Source: Dillenia suffruticosa
Taxonomy: Eukaryota > Streptophyta > Magnoliopsida > Dilleniales > Dilleniaceae
Direction: 5' to 3'
DNA length: 64,000 bases
Assembly: GCA_033439265.1 (NCBI GenBank)
Contig: JAVTVX010000005.1
Span: 2,056,001 to 2,120,000 of the forward strand
Of the stretch, positions 49,358-59,752 are shown piece after piece. A program made the translations under genes and the position numbers. The notes beneath the pieces are model-generated. The model worked only from the letters and a program-made list of their open reading frames with translations. It made no database searches and was not told where the DNA came from. The number at the start of each line of letters is the position of its first letter. The first letter of the stretch is position 1.

Positions 49358-50850
49358 CTCTTCCCCCTCTCTCCCCAACTATTTGTATCTATTACAATGA
49401 ACACAAACTTGATTAAAAGGATGGTAAGACTAGAAGATCTTGTCTTAACCTTTCAATTTGTTGGTGGGAAAAAGTAAGGGAGGGAGAGAATGTTAAGAAG
49501 TAAATCTGTTTCAAGGTAGATATAATTATGTATCCAAAAACCTTTTACCATCCAAGGCTATTTAATACTATCAAGTAGGAATTAAAAAAAAAATTAAGGA
49601 TGATAATATATATCATTTTACAAATTCAACGATTTATCGTACTTGCTATTTGTAGAAAAAAAATTTTACCTTTATTTTTCATAATTGAAAGATCTTTCAA
49701 AATTCTTACCATGATTAATAGTGACAAATGATAAACTTTTAATTTGATATAGGATTTTTTTTTTTTTTGGGTTCTTTGTAAAAGCTTAGGTTTGTCGTTT
49801 TATCATTGTTACTGCGAGAAAAGACCTTTGCAGCACTGCTTTCATAAGAAAGAACAATTTGTAGACTACTTGCAAGACAAATTTAAGATAATTCCTCAAA
49901 AAACAAATGAAAAGAAAAAAAAAACCTTGGATTCCACTTCTATTGCTCCCAAATTTTTAAACAAATTCATCTATCTTTGTTTGGAATCGTCATGACATCC
50001 ACTGGGACTTAGAATTTTAAAATCCAATGCGAAGTCAACTGTGTGAAAAAAATATATGTAGGTATATATAGATATATATATATTATATCCTTGTTGATGT
50101 TTGCTGTGTCTTTATCAACAATGCCCCAGGTAAATATGCTTCCTTGACAAATTGGATTCAAACCTTTCTGAAAATTCCCCAACTTCAGTGGTTTTATGAT
50201 TTATCACCATTTAGTGTCTAGAACTGTCATTTTCATGGATTGAGGTTTCACAAAAGTGAGGCATCAAGTTCAAAGTTAGTGTTAGGGTATTTTTTTTTTT
50301 AAATGCTTTTTGTTAGATACCAAAACCAATAGATTTTCCACTCTCCACACAGTGCCCCATCTTAATGATAGTCCCCCCTCCCCCATCATTCTCTTTCTTT
50401 AAGGTTCGTTAAGATTGATATAGAATTGACCCTCCAAAGGATGCATATTTGGCTATTTTTTGAAAGGGTGTGTAGTCCTCCTCACTACCTATCATGAAGA
50501 AAACCACCATAACCTTTTTTTCAGCTTTTTTTTTTCTAAATGGAAAAGGTGTTATTTAAAATATATATATTATCATAAAATTTTCGTATACTTTAAAATA
50601 TCATGTTTGAATCATTTGTTCGAGGGTAAACACCTACTACAGTTTCATCGAAGTGCCTACTAGCCACCATAGTCTTATTTGGTCGAACATGAATACTCCT
50701 TTCTCCTTATATTACTCGAAATTCAATAGGAACTTCAATCTCATGCAGTGTCATCTCTTCGTCAAAGTGTACATGCTTTAAAGAGTAATTTTCTTGTTTG
50801 GCGGATGCATGTAATGGCTGGATAAGTTAATACTCTGATCAATGTTAATA
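46860..50850. other. Gene-poor AT-rich stretch
   Basis: Mostly AT-rich with ATT repeats (48088-48117), a TC repeat (49318-49354) and several poly-A tracts. A G-box CACGTG lies in TATCACGTGAAG at 47787-47798. The segment 48500-48800 is less AT-rich and looks like a gene flank or short exon (possible acceptor TGTAACAG at 48603-48610), but no protein family is recognised. Confidence 0.45.
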
Positions 50851-50989
50851 AAAGCTTGAACATGGAATGCAAAATATGCTTTTTCATTATATTTGTACCG
50901 AACAAAGCAACTTCTTCAATTTACAAAACACACAACACAAGCTATGTACATCACGCACCCACTTTTATTCTTTCAACCGGGGAGGGAGG

Positions 50990-51210
50990 GAAAGAAAGAG
51001 AGAGAGAGAGAGAAAGCCGCTTGCAAAACACACTTGAGAAAACACTTTCCAGAGACAAAAAAGAACAAAAACCACTTTTGACACACACACTGGGAAAGGG
51101 TAACTTTGAGAGAAAGAGAGCCTTTTGCAAAACACACGTGAACAAACACTTTCTAGAGATAAAGAAGAATAAAAACCGAAATTGACACACATACTGGGAA
51201 TGGGTACACA
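50990..51210. repeat. 104-bp tandem duplication downstream of FPF1-like gene
   Basis: TTGCAAAACACAC begins two copies 104 bp apart (51021 and 51125). Both continue AAACACTTTC-AGAGA, AAGAA, AAAAACC, TTGACACACA-ACTGGGAA-GGGTA with scattered differences, and each is preceded by GA-rich DNA. They lie just past the stop codon and so probably fall in the FPF1-like 3' UTR. Confidence 0.85.
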
Positions 51211-51264
51211 GTGAAGGACCATGCATTCTTCTCTCGCATGCTTAATCCGGAGTTTAATTTCGTT

Positions 51265-51600
51265 TTAGGAGTCTCGTACGCGGAAGATGTTGGGATTCTT
51301 AATGACAATATCATACATCTGCACTGAATTAAACTTGGCAAAGTCCTTAGGAAGAGAAATTAAATCAATGGAGGAGTGCTTGTGAAATTCGAGTCGGTCA
51401 GAGGCACCCCCATAGTACCTCTCCCAACCCAAACTCGTTAGAATTCGCTCCAATGAGCTGTACGAGGATACCACCTCACCTGTTGGCAAGTGTACCAATG
51501 CCTTTCTCTGGCCTGTGCTAGACTGTCGCCCTTCTGCTGGGTCTGCTGGATTGTCAACCAAACGAATTACACCATCCTTAAATACCCAGACTCCGGACAT
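51265..51600 (-). CDS. FPF1-like protein (FLOWERING PROMOTING FACTOR 1)
   Basis: FPF1 proteins are small plant regulators; in Arabidopsis overexpression speeds flowering and gibberellin-type growth responses. The biochemical role is not settled. Single exon, 111 residues, matching the family's usual length of about 110. It begins [20 protein letters not shown] and carries the family core [47 protein letters not shown] and YDIVIKNPN, ending FRVRDS. An ATG 27 bases upstream in frame (51627) would add a Lys-rich MFKKLKKNK; the internal ATG at 51600 matches the conserved family start. A TATA box lies about 100 bp upstream. The gene looks intact. Confidence 0.96.
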   Translation of the reverse strand: MSGVWVFKDGVIRLVDNPADPAEGRQSSTGQRKALVHLPTGEVVSSYSSLERILTSLGWERYYGGASDRLEFHKHSSIDLISLPKDFAKFNSVQMYDIVIKNPNIFRVRDS

Positions 51601-51696
51601 TTTGTTTTTTTTTAATTTTTTGAACAAGATTTTCTCACACTCGTATGGAAGAGGGAGATGTGATTTTTGTTTGAGAGATTGGGGGAGTGAACTGGG

Positions 51697-51704
51697 TATT
51701 TATA
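51697..51704 (-). promoter_or_regulatory. TATA box of FPF1-like gene
   Basis: TATAAATA on the minus strand within GCATATAAATACCC, about 97 bp upstream of the chosen ATG, leaving room for a leader of about 65 nt. Confidence 0.75.
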
Positions 51705-51759
51705 TGCATCCAACCATAACCAAAAACAGAGAAAAAATACTGCAAAGAGAGGGAATTAA

Positions 51760-53140
51760 AGTGGGGTCAGGGTGATGATAGGGCATGTTTGGCTTTTGGT
51801 ATGGAATCTAGATATCGTAGGTCCCATAGGGTTTAAATATAATGGTACCATGGTGCATTGGATGTGTGATTTAGAGCACAGGTTCCTTCCGTTTGTGTGG
51901 GTTAAAGAAGAATCTTATTTTGTGTTTTGGCTTTTACGATAGAATCTTGGAATCAATATTTGAATTTTCTTATTTTCTTTTTATGGATTGACCTATATAT
52001 ATATATAACTCATCAAAATTTAATCAGAGTGGATGATAAGAACACTTGTCCTCACGTGCTGTCCACGTGAAGTGGAGTTTGAGAGGGTGGGACATATATT
52101 TTAGGTCACACCCCATTTTAAGACTTTTAGGGCCGTTTTTAATTTTGTTGTGTTCTGAGCAGAGATTTCGTCTCATGTCGGCCATTCATTTTTCATGATT
52201 CTTTTTTCTAAAAATATTAAATTTGATGTGTCAATAATTTTTAAAAATAAATTACAATATATAATATAATTTTTAATTAATAAATCATAATAGATAAAAT
52301 ATTTCTCACATTTGTCTTTTTTAGTTTAAAAGCCACAAAATTGACAATATATAAAGTGAATCTTAATAATTATTATTTTTTAATGTATAAATTGTTTTGA
52401 GTTTAAGTAGTCCTAATGCAACTTGGTTTAATATTTTCATTTACTAGTTTTTTATACTTGTGCAATACATAGGACTCCGTTTAAAGGATTTCCTATTTCT
52501 TCTAAGAGAGACTTGGAGTCTCTGGCTGATGAATGCGTAGTAAACAAAACGAAATTAATGATTTTATTTAGTTATAATAATATTATTAGCATATATATAT
52601 ATATATATATTTTAATAAAAAATCTTGAGTACTAGAAATGAAAAATCTCACGGCGCTTGATTTAGTCCTTAAATTAGGTTTCACGGATCATTCAAACTAG
52701 ATCAGTTCAGTGATAGTCAAATAAAATAAATTATCATGAACAAATTATTGAATAATTTTATGTGATTTTCACTCATAACAAAATAAAATAAAATAATTAA
52801 TAATATGTTAGAATTATAAAATTAGTTACCATTTCTCAATAAAAATGAAAAAAAAAAAAGAACCATATAAGGGATAATTTTTGGAGGTCACGAAGGTTGA
52901 CATTTTGTTTAGCTAGCATCACATTGACACAGGCTGATGACATGTTGATGAAATTTTATTATTAGGTTGAGAGATTACCTAGTTGATTTTGCGATGGGTT
53001 GGACTTTTGACAAACACCAAAAACAACTGATGCCTCCAGACTTGTCAAATTCTTAAACCTTGATTCATTTACATGTGCCCCAGAGCCACTCACTCTATTC
53101 CCCCTAAGCCTTATATTTGTCGAGTTGTCGGCACCTTCCG
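51760..53140. other. FPF1-like upstream region and AT-rich spacer
   Basis: Holds the FPF1-like upstream region; an ACGTG motif occurs twice in CTCACGTGCTGTCCACGTG near 52051-52070, which could bind bZIP or bHLH factors. A TA repeat lies at 52590-52612. No gene seen. Confidence 0.5.
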
Positions 53141-53147
53141 ACTCCTC

Positions 53148-53242
53148 TTTTTTTTTTTAAGATAGAAAGACTCAAACACAAGATCTTTACAAAAAGAAAA
53201 GAAACAGTACCAATTAAGTTATAACTTATTAACCAATTCCTC
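53148..53242 (-). mobile_element. Small tRNA-like SINE
   Basis: On the minus strand: AACTTAATTGGTAC (A-box-like), CTTGTAAAG(A) words, a B-box-like TGTGTTTGAGTCTTTC, then an A-rich tail. CTTTTTGTAAAGATCTTGTG matches the same place in the copy at 58019-58111, so both belong to one family. Target duplication not clear. Confidence 0.6.
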
Positions 53243-56209
53243 CATTCTTCTTTGATAAGCAAAAACACAGTATAAAAGCGCCAATAAAGGGGCAACAGAA
53301 GTACAAAGAACTTGCAATACAAGGGTAAAACAACAGAGGAAGAAATACATCCAACTGTCTTACGGAAATATTATAGAAAAGGTGGACATAAAATTTAAAA
53401 GTTTATAAAATCTGAAACTAAAAGATATTTCACTTGAATATGTACAAATATTTTATATCGACTAAACTTGGTATCTGTACTCGTTATTAAGATAATCGAT
53501 ACAAGTTTAGAAAAAATAAATATTTGATGCAACTTTATTAGAAACCAAAAAAAAAAAAAAAAAAAAAAACTGCTATCTCTATTTATATAATATAACTCCA
53601 AATTTAATTTTGGGCATAATTAACATTAAAAAATTAGAAAGACTAATTATAATTTGTTTATTATAAAATTGTTGAATCTAATAATAATCATTAAAAATTA
53701 TAAGAGTTTAAAAGTTAGTGGATGTTTTTTTTTTCCCTTAGAAAGGGCAACAAGTATTCTATGTATTCTTTTTGGGAAAAAGAGATCTTTACAAATTTTA
53801 TATTTAATTAAATAAACTTTAATAAATTACTTTATAATTTTAATGGGGGCAATTGTTTCTACTAGAAAAAAAATTGTATATCCTTCATCCACCAATATAC
53901 AATTTTTAATTTATTTTACTCATAATATTTTCCAATTACATAAATATTTATGTGAAGATATAAAGCTTGTAAAAAAAAAAAGTTACAAAAATTTCTTAAT
54001 AAATAGGTGTAAAGCAGTTATCACATTAATAAATTCAAATAGAAAATGCAAGCGAAAAGGCCGATAAATGTTGCATCGATATTAAACCAAGTCTTGCTAC
54101 TACTAGGAGCAAAGGACCACAAACCTAGATTGGGGCCGTGCATAGATGGGCAAAGGGTGTCTAAATCATCTTGCAAAGGACCACATGCGGGTGAGGGTTT
54201 TTTCCTTGATTGTGCACTGCAACTTTGAATTTGAAATAAAAGGTGTGCCTCTCACGTTTGATCAAGATCAGTATGACTTGCACATTTGAGACAACCCTCA
54301 AGTTGATTTATAGCTTTTATGGGTAGAAATCAACATTTTAATGTCATGAAATTTTTTTTAGAAAAGTCAGGGGTGACATAATCTGGTGATTGTATATCTT
54401 TAAATTTAAATATTAATTATTAGGGTTTATTATCATGAGATCTCAAGTCCACAAACCTCCTGAGATATTAAAATAAGGATTTTTTTTTTCACAAAAAACA
54501 TATGTTTCTCATGTTTATTAACCTAAGATGTTCATAGAATAAAGAAAGAAAAGGAATTTATTAGAGGAAGTACTAAGCAATGATTGAACACATCTTGGAC
54601 GATGATTGGCGTCATACCCAGAAACCCTTTGTTCATACAATTCCCGATCATGATAGCAACTGAAGAGGTCATTTTCCTATGAGAGATTTGATTTAAAGGT
54701 ACTCCCCCCACTTGATCCCCTACTCCCGGGACCATATCACAAGGCCCTTTTTAAGACACTACAGTCGGGGTGTTGCCCACATGGCATCACATGGGCTCAA
54801 TGGTCCTCCATCCAAATGGGACCTTTCAATTTTTTGTGGCTTGCCTTTTGGCCATTTGTCTTGTCAAATCCATCATTGCCATATAATATGAAACGGATAT
54901 CTTTCTTATTCACATTTTTCTTTTGGACATCTAATCATTAAAATTTTAAAATTTGATTAATTTAATTAAAATAATTATAAAATTCAAGTTAAGAGTTTAC
55001 ACTCATAACGCTTATTTTTTTATTTTTAATACTCGAACTGAGATTTTAATTAAAAAAATTTAATAATTTATCATTAGACCGTAGGTTTTCTTTGTCACAT
55101 TGTTGTACCAAGATCCACGAGTTTGTAGGTTTTCTTTGTCACGTTGTTTTGTTTTGCTTTGCTCTTCTTTGTCACGTTGTTGTACCAATTTAAAACTCCC
55201 CTGGAAACTACAATCTCGTTTTAGCTTCGCAACACTTGAAGACCATATTGGGTTGGACAAGAAATTTTTTCCAACTCTTTTAACTGAGTATGGTTGGGAT
55301 TGGACCAATGAGATGCCAAGTGTACGAACTCAAATGAGGCTCAACTTCTGAATCACGACTTCTACATTACATACTGGGGTTGGTTGTCATTTTGTGAACC
55401 CTCCATGGACCATATAAATTGTGATTTTTAGAATTGCAGTCCACCTTTACTGCCCGATATATCCAAAGGAAGGGGCCTAGAGTCTAATACAGCCGCAAAT
55501 CAAGGTTTGTGGTCCTTTGACATTGTACCTCTTCGATCGAACACACCCTCCTACTTGTGTAGGGTCTTGAAAAGGATAACTCTCAACTTGAATGCTCGTA
55601 AGCTTCAGGTGTCAACCTCCGCTGAAAAGGTTTCGGCTTGGGAATACGAAAAAGGTTTTGGTTTTCAGACTGATTAAAGCAATTTTTATCATTTTGCCTA
55701 AAACTGGTGAATTTTTTTTTTTTTTTTAATAAATACTTAAGCTTTGGAATCTCGAAAGAACAGTTCCTTCGCGATTCCAACTTTTAAAAGGTTTAACGTA
55801 GAGTGGAACTTACTTTTTATTGGAGTAAATGTTAACCTATACTTTATTTGTAAAGTTCTCAATCACAACCAAACAGAATTATGATCAACAGCTCAATTCA
55901 AGATTTCACGAAAACTGATATTTGTTCGATTTTAAACCCAATTAGCCCTGAGGATTGGAGTGTACCCTCCATAGAGAAATGCTATTTGTGCCGAAGTGTA
56001 AATGCCACAGATAACGAAATTCAAAATAATAATAAATAGGTGCCTAAAAATTTCAAGAAAAAAAGGATCTTAAGGGGAAAAAATTTTCTCATCAGCCAAG
56101 AGATGCTTGTTAATACCTCTTTTTTTTAAGCTTCAAATGCTCTTTATTAGAGTTTAATTGATGAAACATTTAGTTTGTACACAATATTAAAATTTAATTA
56201 ACTTCAAAG
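53243..56209. other. Intergenic, no recognised gene
   Basis: AT-rich DNA with poly-T/poly-A tracts (for example 53547-53569). Near 55081-55195 the words GTAGGTTTTCTTTGTCAC and TTGTCACGTTGTTGTACCAA are repeated. A degenerate SINE-like copy lies at about 55010-55085. Segments such as 54530-54760 and 55090-55350 are open in one frame but match no family I know. Confidence 0.5.
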
Positions 56210-56327
56210 CTAATTTAGCTTTTTTTTTTAAATTTTTATATTGGGAGACTCAAACTCGAGGTTTTAGAGGAGGGAGAGAGGGATGGTGCTAGTTGAACTA
56301 TAGTCCGTTGGCCTAATTTAGCTTTTT
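56210..56327 (-). mobile_element. 88-bp SINE with 15-bp target duplication
   Basis: The body 56225-56312 lies between CTAATTTAGCTTTTT repeats (56210-56224 and 56313-56327). On the minus strand it starts GCCAACGGACTATAGTTCAA, has an A-box-like TAGTTCAACTAGCACC and a B-box-like CGAGTTTGAGTCTCCC, and ends in an A-rich tail. Size and layout match the copies at 58019-58111 and 53148-53242. Confidence 0.8.
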
Positions 56328-56971
56328 ATTTTTCTCTAAGTTATTAACATAAAGCTTCACACAAGGGTTGCATTTGCATTGCACGTATGCAATTTTATAC
56401 TTTTTAAATAATATATATCTGAAATCTTAAATATTTTTTTCTTGGAACGACTTTAATTTGGCAAGAAAACTCGTATATATCTGGAACACTTGTTTGTAAT
56501 TATATATACAATTCTTTAGCATGCTACAATTAGAACTTTGAAGCCAGCTGAAAAAAGGACGTGCTTTTGAAAACCTTTTACTTGTTCAATGACCTTCTTG
56601 GAGATTTTTTAAACCGTGAGAAACTAATATCAAATATTGAAAATGAGGCATTGAATTTCATATTCTTTACATGATTCATGGTAAAACTCTAACACTGTGA
56701 AATGAAAATGTGTCGTCCTATAGTCTCCGTCCAATGGCGGACCTAGGTTGTGTTCAAGTGGACAATTGCACCCCTTGAATTTTTTAAAATTTTAATTAGT
56801 GTTTATAATTCATATTTATTTTATACCCATTTAACTATAATTTTGAACCCCTACTCATGTTTATTGTTTGAACAAATATCTTGTAAATTTTTTATATCCC
56901 CGACCTTTGGTTCATAGGTCCACCACCTTCTCCCTCCACAATTGATCAAAATACCTCGAACTTGCGTGGCC

Positions 56972-57173
56972 ATAGACAACACTTGTTGGCATAGGTGGGA
57001 GGGGCACCTTCGTCCCTTAACCAGGTCGGAAGTTCAACTCCCTCTGAGTACGAAAAAAATAATATTGGGAGATCTGTCCCCCAAAATGGGCCCTGCTGCT
57101 ATCTATTCAGATTAATCGGAGCGAAATTTTGGATACTGGGTGATGGCCAAGCTAAGATACCAAAAATAGACAA
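56972..57173 (+). mobile_element. About 186-bp SINE related to the 44.3-kb copy
   Basis: The body, about 56980-57165, has an A-box-like GGCATAGGTGGGAGGGG, a B-box-like GTCGGAAGTTCAACTCCC, then CCCCCAAAATGGGCC and AGATTAATCGGAGCGAAATT, the same order as in the element at 44316-44509. A possible 8-bp target duplication ATAGACAA flanks it (56972-56979, 57166-57173). There is no clear poly-A tail. Confidence 0.65.
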
Positions 57174-57584
57174 TAAATAATTGATCCAAGGTTAAAGTAT
57201 TGAACTTCAAAATTGGACATGTTACTATGGAAGCAAAATCAAAATCATCATTGACTTTAATAAATAGCATTTTTGTCTTAAATATAATCTTAGGAAACTT
57301 GTCCTGGAAGTTATAAATTATTAAAAAGAAAAATAGAAAAATATTAGGTTGTAATATATGGAAAAAAGAAGAAAAGGAAGAAAAAGAAAAGGAGGATTTA
57401 ATGGGAGTGGAATCTAAAGATGACCCCTCCAACATTCACGGCCGGAAAGGTAATTCAAAATCCTGCATGCCTTTAGGCGTCCAAAGCCTCGAGGAAGTAC
57501 ATGGTGTTTGCTTGTCTGTCAGCCTCACTCGAGGTCCAAATGACACCGACTCTGCATGGATGTCGGAATCACCGTGTCGTATTC

Positions 57585-57645
57585 TGCTTTCTATTTCTCT
57601 TAATCTTAGCCAAAAGGCCAAGAAAGATATGCTTTCTATTTCTCT
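57585..57645 (-). mobile_element. 3'-truncated U2 snRNA retrocopy with 16-bp target duplication
   Basis: Perfect direct repeats TGCTTTCTATTTCTCT (57585-57600 and 57630-57645) bracket exactly 29 bp, 57601-57629. On the minus strand the insert contains CTTGGCCTTTTGGCTAAGAT and aligns from position 2 with the conserved 5' end of U2 snRNA (26 of 29 by my recollection of plant U2; all three differences are C to T). The first U2 base, A, is supplied by the flanking repeat. It stops about 30 nt into U2 and has no poly-A. Confidence 0.75.
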
Positions 57646-57687
57646 ACTTATTCCTTTTTGCGACTAGAGTCTCAACATTCTCTACAC

Positions 57688-57692
<5 letters not shown>

Positions 57693-57721
<29 letters not shown>
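57693..57721. repeat. GA microsatellite
   Basis: Uninterrupted GA run, about 14 units. Confidence 0.95.
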
Positions 57722-57723
<2 letters not shown>

Positions 57724-58005
57724 GTAGAAGATGATTTTAATTTTGAACAAAATGGAGTAAGCTTCTCGTATCTTTATAGAACTTAGATTTTACATGGGTT
57801 TTTTTATTTGGGGGTCGAATCTCTTTCACTCCGGTTCCTGGTTTTGCTTTGAATTTGGATAATGCATTTTGACTGCGAAGTCCTTTTCTTGGTCTATATA
57901 AACGTCAAGAGAATCTTACCGTCACCGATCCAAAATCCTCACCCTCCATCCTTTATTATCCACTTTGATCATCGGTCTTTTTCGATTTCTGATTCTGAGC
58001 ACTTG

Positions 58006-58124
58006 CCGATAAAATTCTTTTTTCTTTTTTTTTTGATGGAGGGTCGAACATAAAGTCTTTACAAGAGGGGACGGAGCTAACGGAGCTAATTGAGATAGAT
58101 CTCATTGGCTACCGATAAAATTCT
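58006..58124 (-). mobile_element. 93-bp SINE with 13-bp target duplication
   Basis: The body 58019-58111 sits between CCGATAAAATTCT repeats (58006-58018 and 58112-58124). On the minus strand: ATCTCAATTAGCTCCG (A-box-like), CTCTTGTAAAGACTTTATG, a good B box TGTTCGACCCTCC and an A-rich tail. Same family as 53148-53242 and probably 56225-56312. Confidence 0.85.
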
Positions 58125-58215
58125 AATGTCGAATAAGTCCCTATCAATTTTCAAATATTTAACTTTAGGACAGTTAATTAATTTGGGCCTTACCCAGGTC
58201 CAACCATAGACGGCC

Positions 58216-58468
58216 CAAACCAATATTTTTTTTTTTTTTTGGTGGGAAGGTGGAAAACAACACAAACAAACACAACAAAAGGCCATGCCCAAAGACCAGC
58301 CCAGCCCGACTACACTACATAATCAGGCTTTCTATTACAGACTCTACAAAACTCTACCCCTAACCTGTCTTCCTTTAATAACCCAAGCATGGATGTCGGG
58401 GGAGTCTCAAGCAAGGACAGTCTCAAGCAAAGATGATATGCGCAATTATTCGCCTCTCAAACCAATAT
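58216..58468 (-). mobile_element. L1-type LINE 3' end with 11-bp target duplication
   Basis: The insert 58227-58457 lies between CAAACCAATAT repeats (58216-58226 and 58458-58468). On the minus strand it ends GGCCTTTTGTTGTGTTTG ... CCTTCCCACC followed by a poly-A tail, a typical plant L1 3' UTR. No domain is recognisable in this short 5'-truncated copy. Confidence 0.75.
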
Positions 58469-58469
58469 C

Positions 58470-59752
58470 AAGAACGGTCGGAAATGACCACATTACTGAC
58501 CCCCTTCCAAATAAAAAAAAGAAAAAAACTTAACTGAATTAACTATGAGCCACCCATGCCTAATTAATAACAACCCATTTACTATTAAATAAGGACTTTT
58601 TTTGGTTTGAATAAACACTTCAAAAACAGAAGAATTTAAAAAAAAAAAAAAAATAGAAACCTCCTTTTTCAGCAAGTATTTTCTCTTCTATTGTTTCATA
58701 AGTTGAAATCCGAGTAAAGCATAAAAAATGATGCTACTCATAAGGGACGCGTGTCATGCTTTTATTAGTTATAAAAAAGATTACGGGATTCGCCAAAAAG
58801 ATACGTCCAATAAGATTATGCCACATGGGGCCTAGCGAACAGATGGCCCTGCTGAGTACGATTTCGCCCTATTTCTTCCTGGGATTCGAGGATGGTTTTC
58901 ACACTCGAGCACAGAAACAATACATAGGCCTAACCTTAAAAAAGGGTATACAAACCTCCGTAAAAGGTGCAATCTAAGACAGAACATTATAATATTCAAA
59001 CTCAAATGAGGCATTCATCAAATCTAAAAAAATCTACCCAAAATAGAGGGTAAAAATCACGAATTAAAAAAAAAAAAAAGGGCTATCACCGGCAACAATT
59101 TTGCAATCAAAATTTCTTTTATCTGACATAAGGCCCCAATGTTGGACGAGAGAGAGAGAGAGAGAGAGAGAGGAAGGTACAGGAGAAACTACTTGGGGAG
59201 CAATGAATCCTCGAGGAGTCGACCATTTCCTTGGTGCATGTTTTGAAGTTTTTTGCAAAGTTGAGATGCCAAAAAAACAACAACAAAAATAGCCTTTCAA
59301 CCACAGGATCCGAGCAAAATCTTTCCCTTATATTTTCAAATTGTTTTTTGAAGTGCACCTTTGTACAACATCCACAGCCCTGTACTTGAGCAACAATGAA
59401 GGAAATTAAAATGATATAAACAACTCATAGAAGAATCCTTTGAAGTACAATAAAAACTATGCAATGCATCTCTCCATCCCAAATAATTTTGTCAGACCAG
59501 TTGCGATCAAAATCATCAGCAGATAAAAATATTAAGTCAAAGCCCCCAATCCAAAATGGTCTTTACTTGTTTGGTAACTCACCTGTGTTGTCCAATAACC
59601 CGCAAGCATCCTCAGTGCTAGAAAAATAGAAGCAATTAGGTAAATTTCTTTCAAACGATAAAAACTCCAAAGCTAGAGGCATATCTGATTTCCAGCTCTC
59701 TATTTTGATTGCTGAAATGGAGGGACTAGGCTTCCACCCCAGTTAGATGTTA
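58470..59752. other. Spacer before the xylosyltransferase remnant
   Basis: Several A tracts (58636-58652, 59066-59078) and a GA repeat (59150-59172). The last 350 bp would be the xylosyltransferase 3' flank. No gene recognised. Confidence 0.5.

Noticed and set aside
50856-51341. Overlapping ORFs on both strands near the FPF1-like gene
   Set aside because: They result from GA/CT repeats and the 104-bp tandem duplication in the presumed 3' UTR.
57401-57692. Overlapping plus-strand ORFs
   Set aside because: They run through the U2-fragment insertion and its duplicated target, and have no family features.
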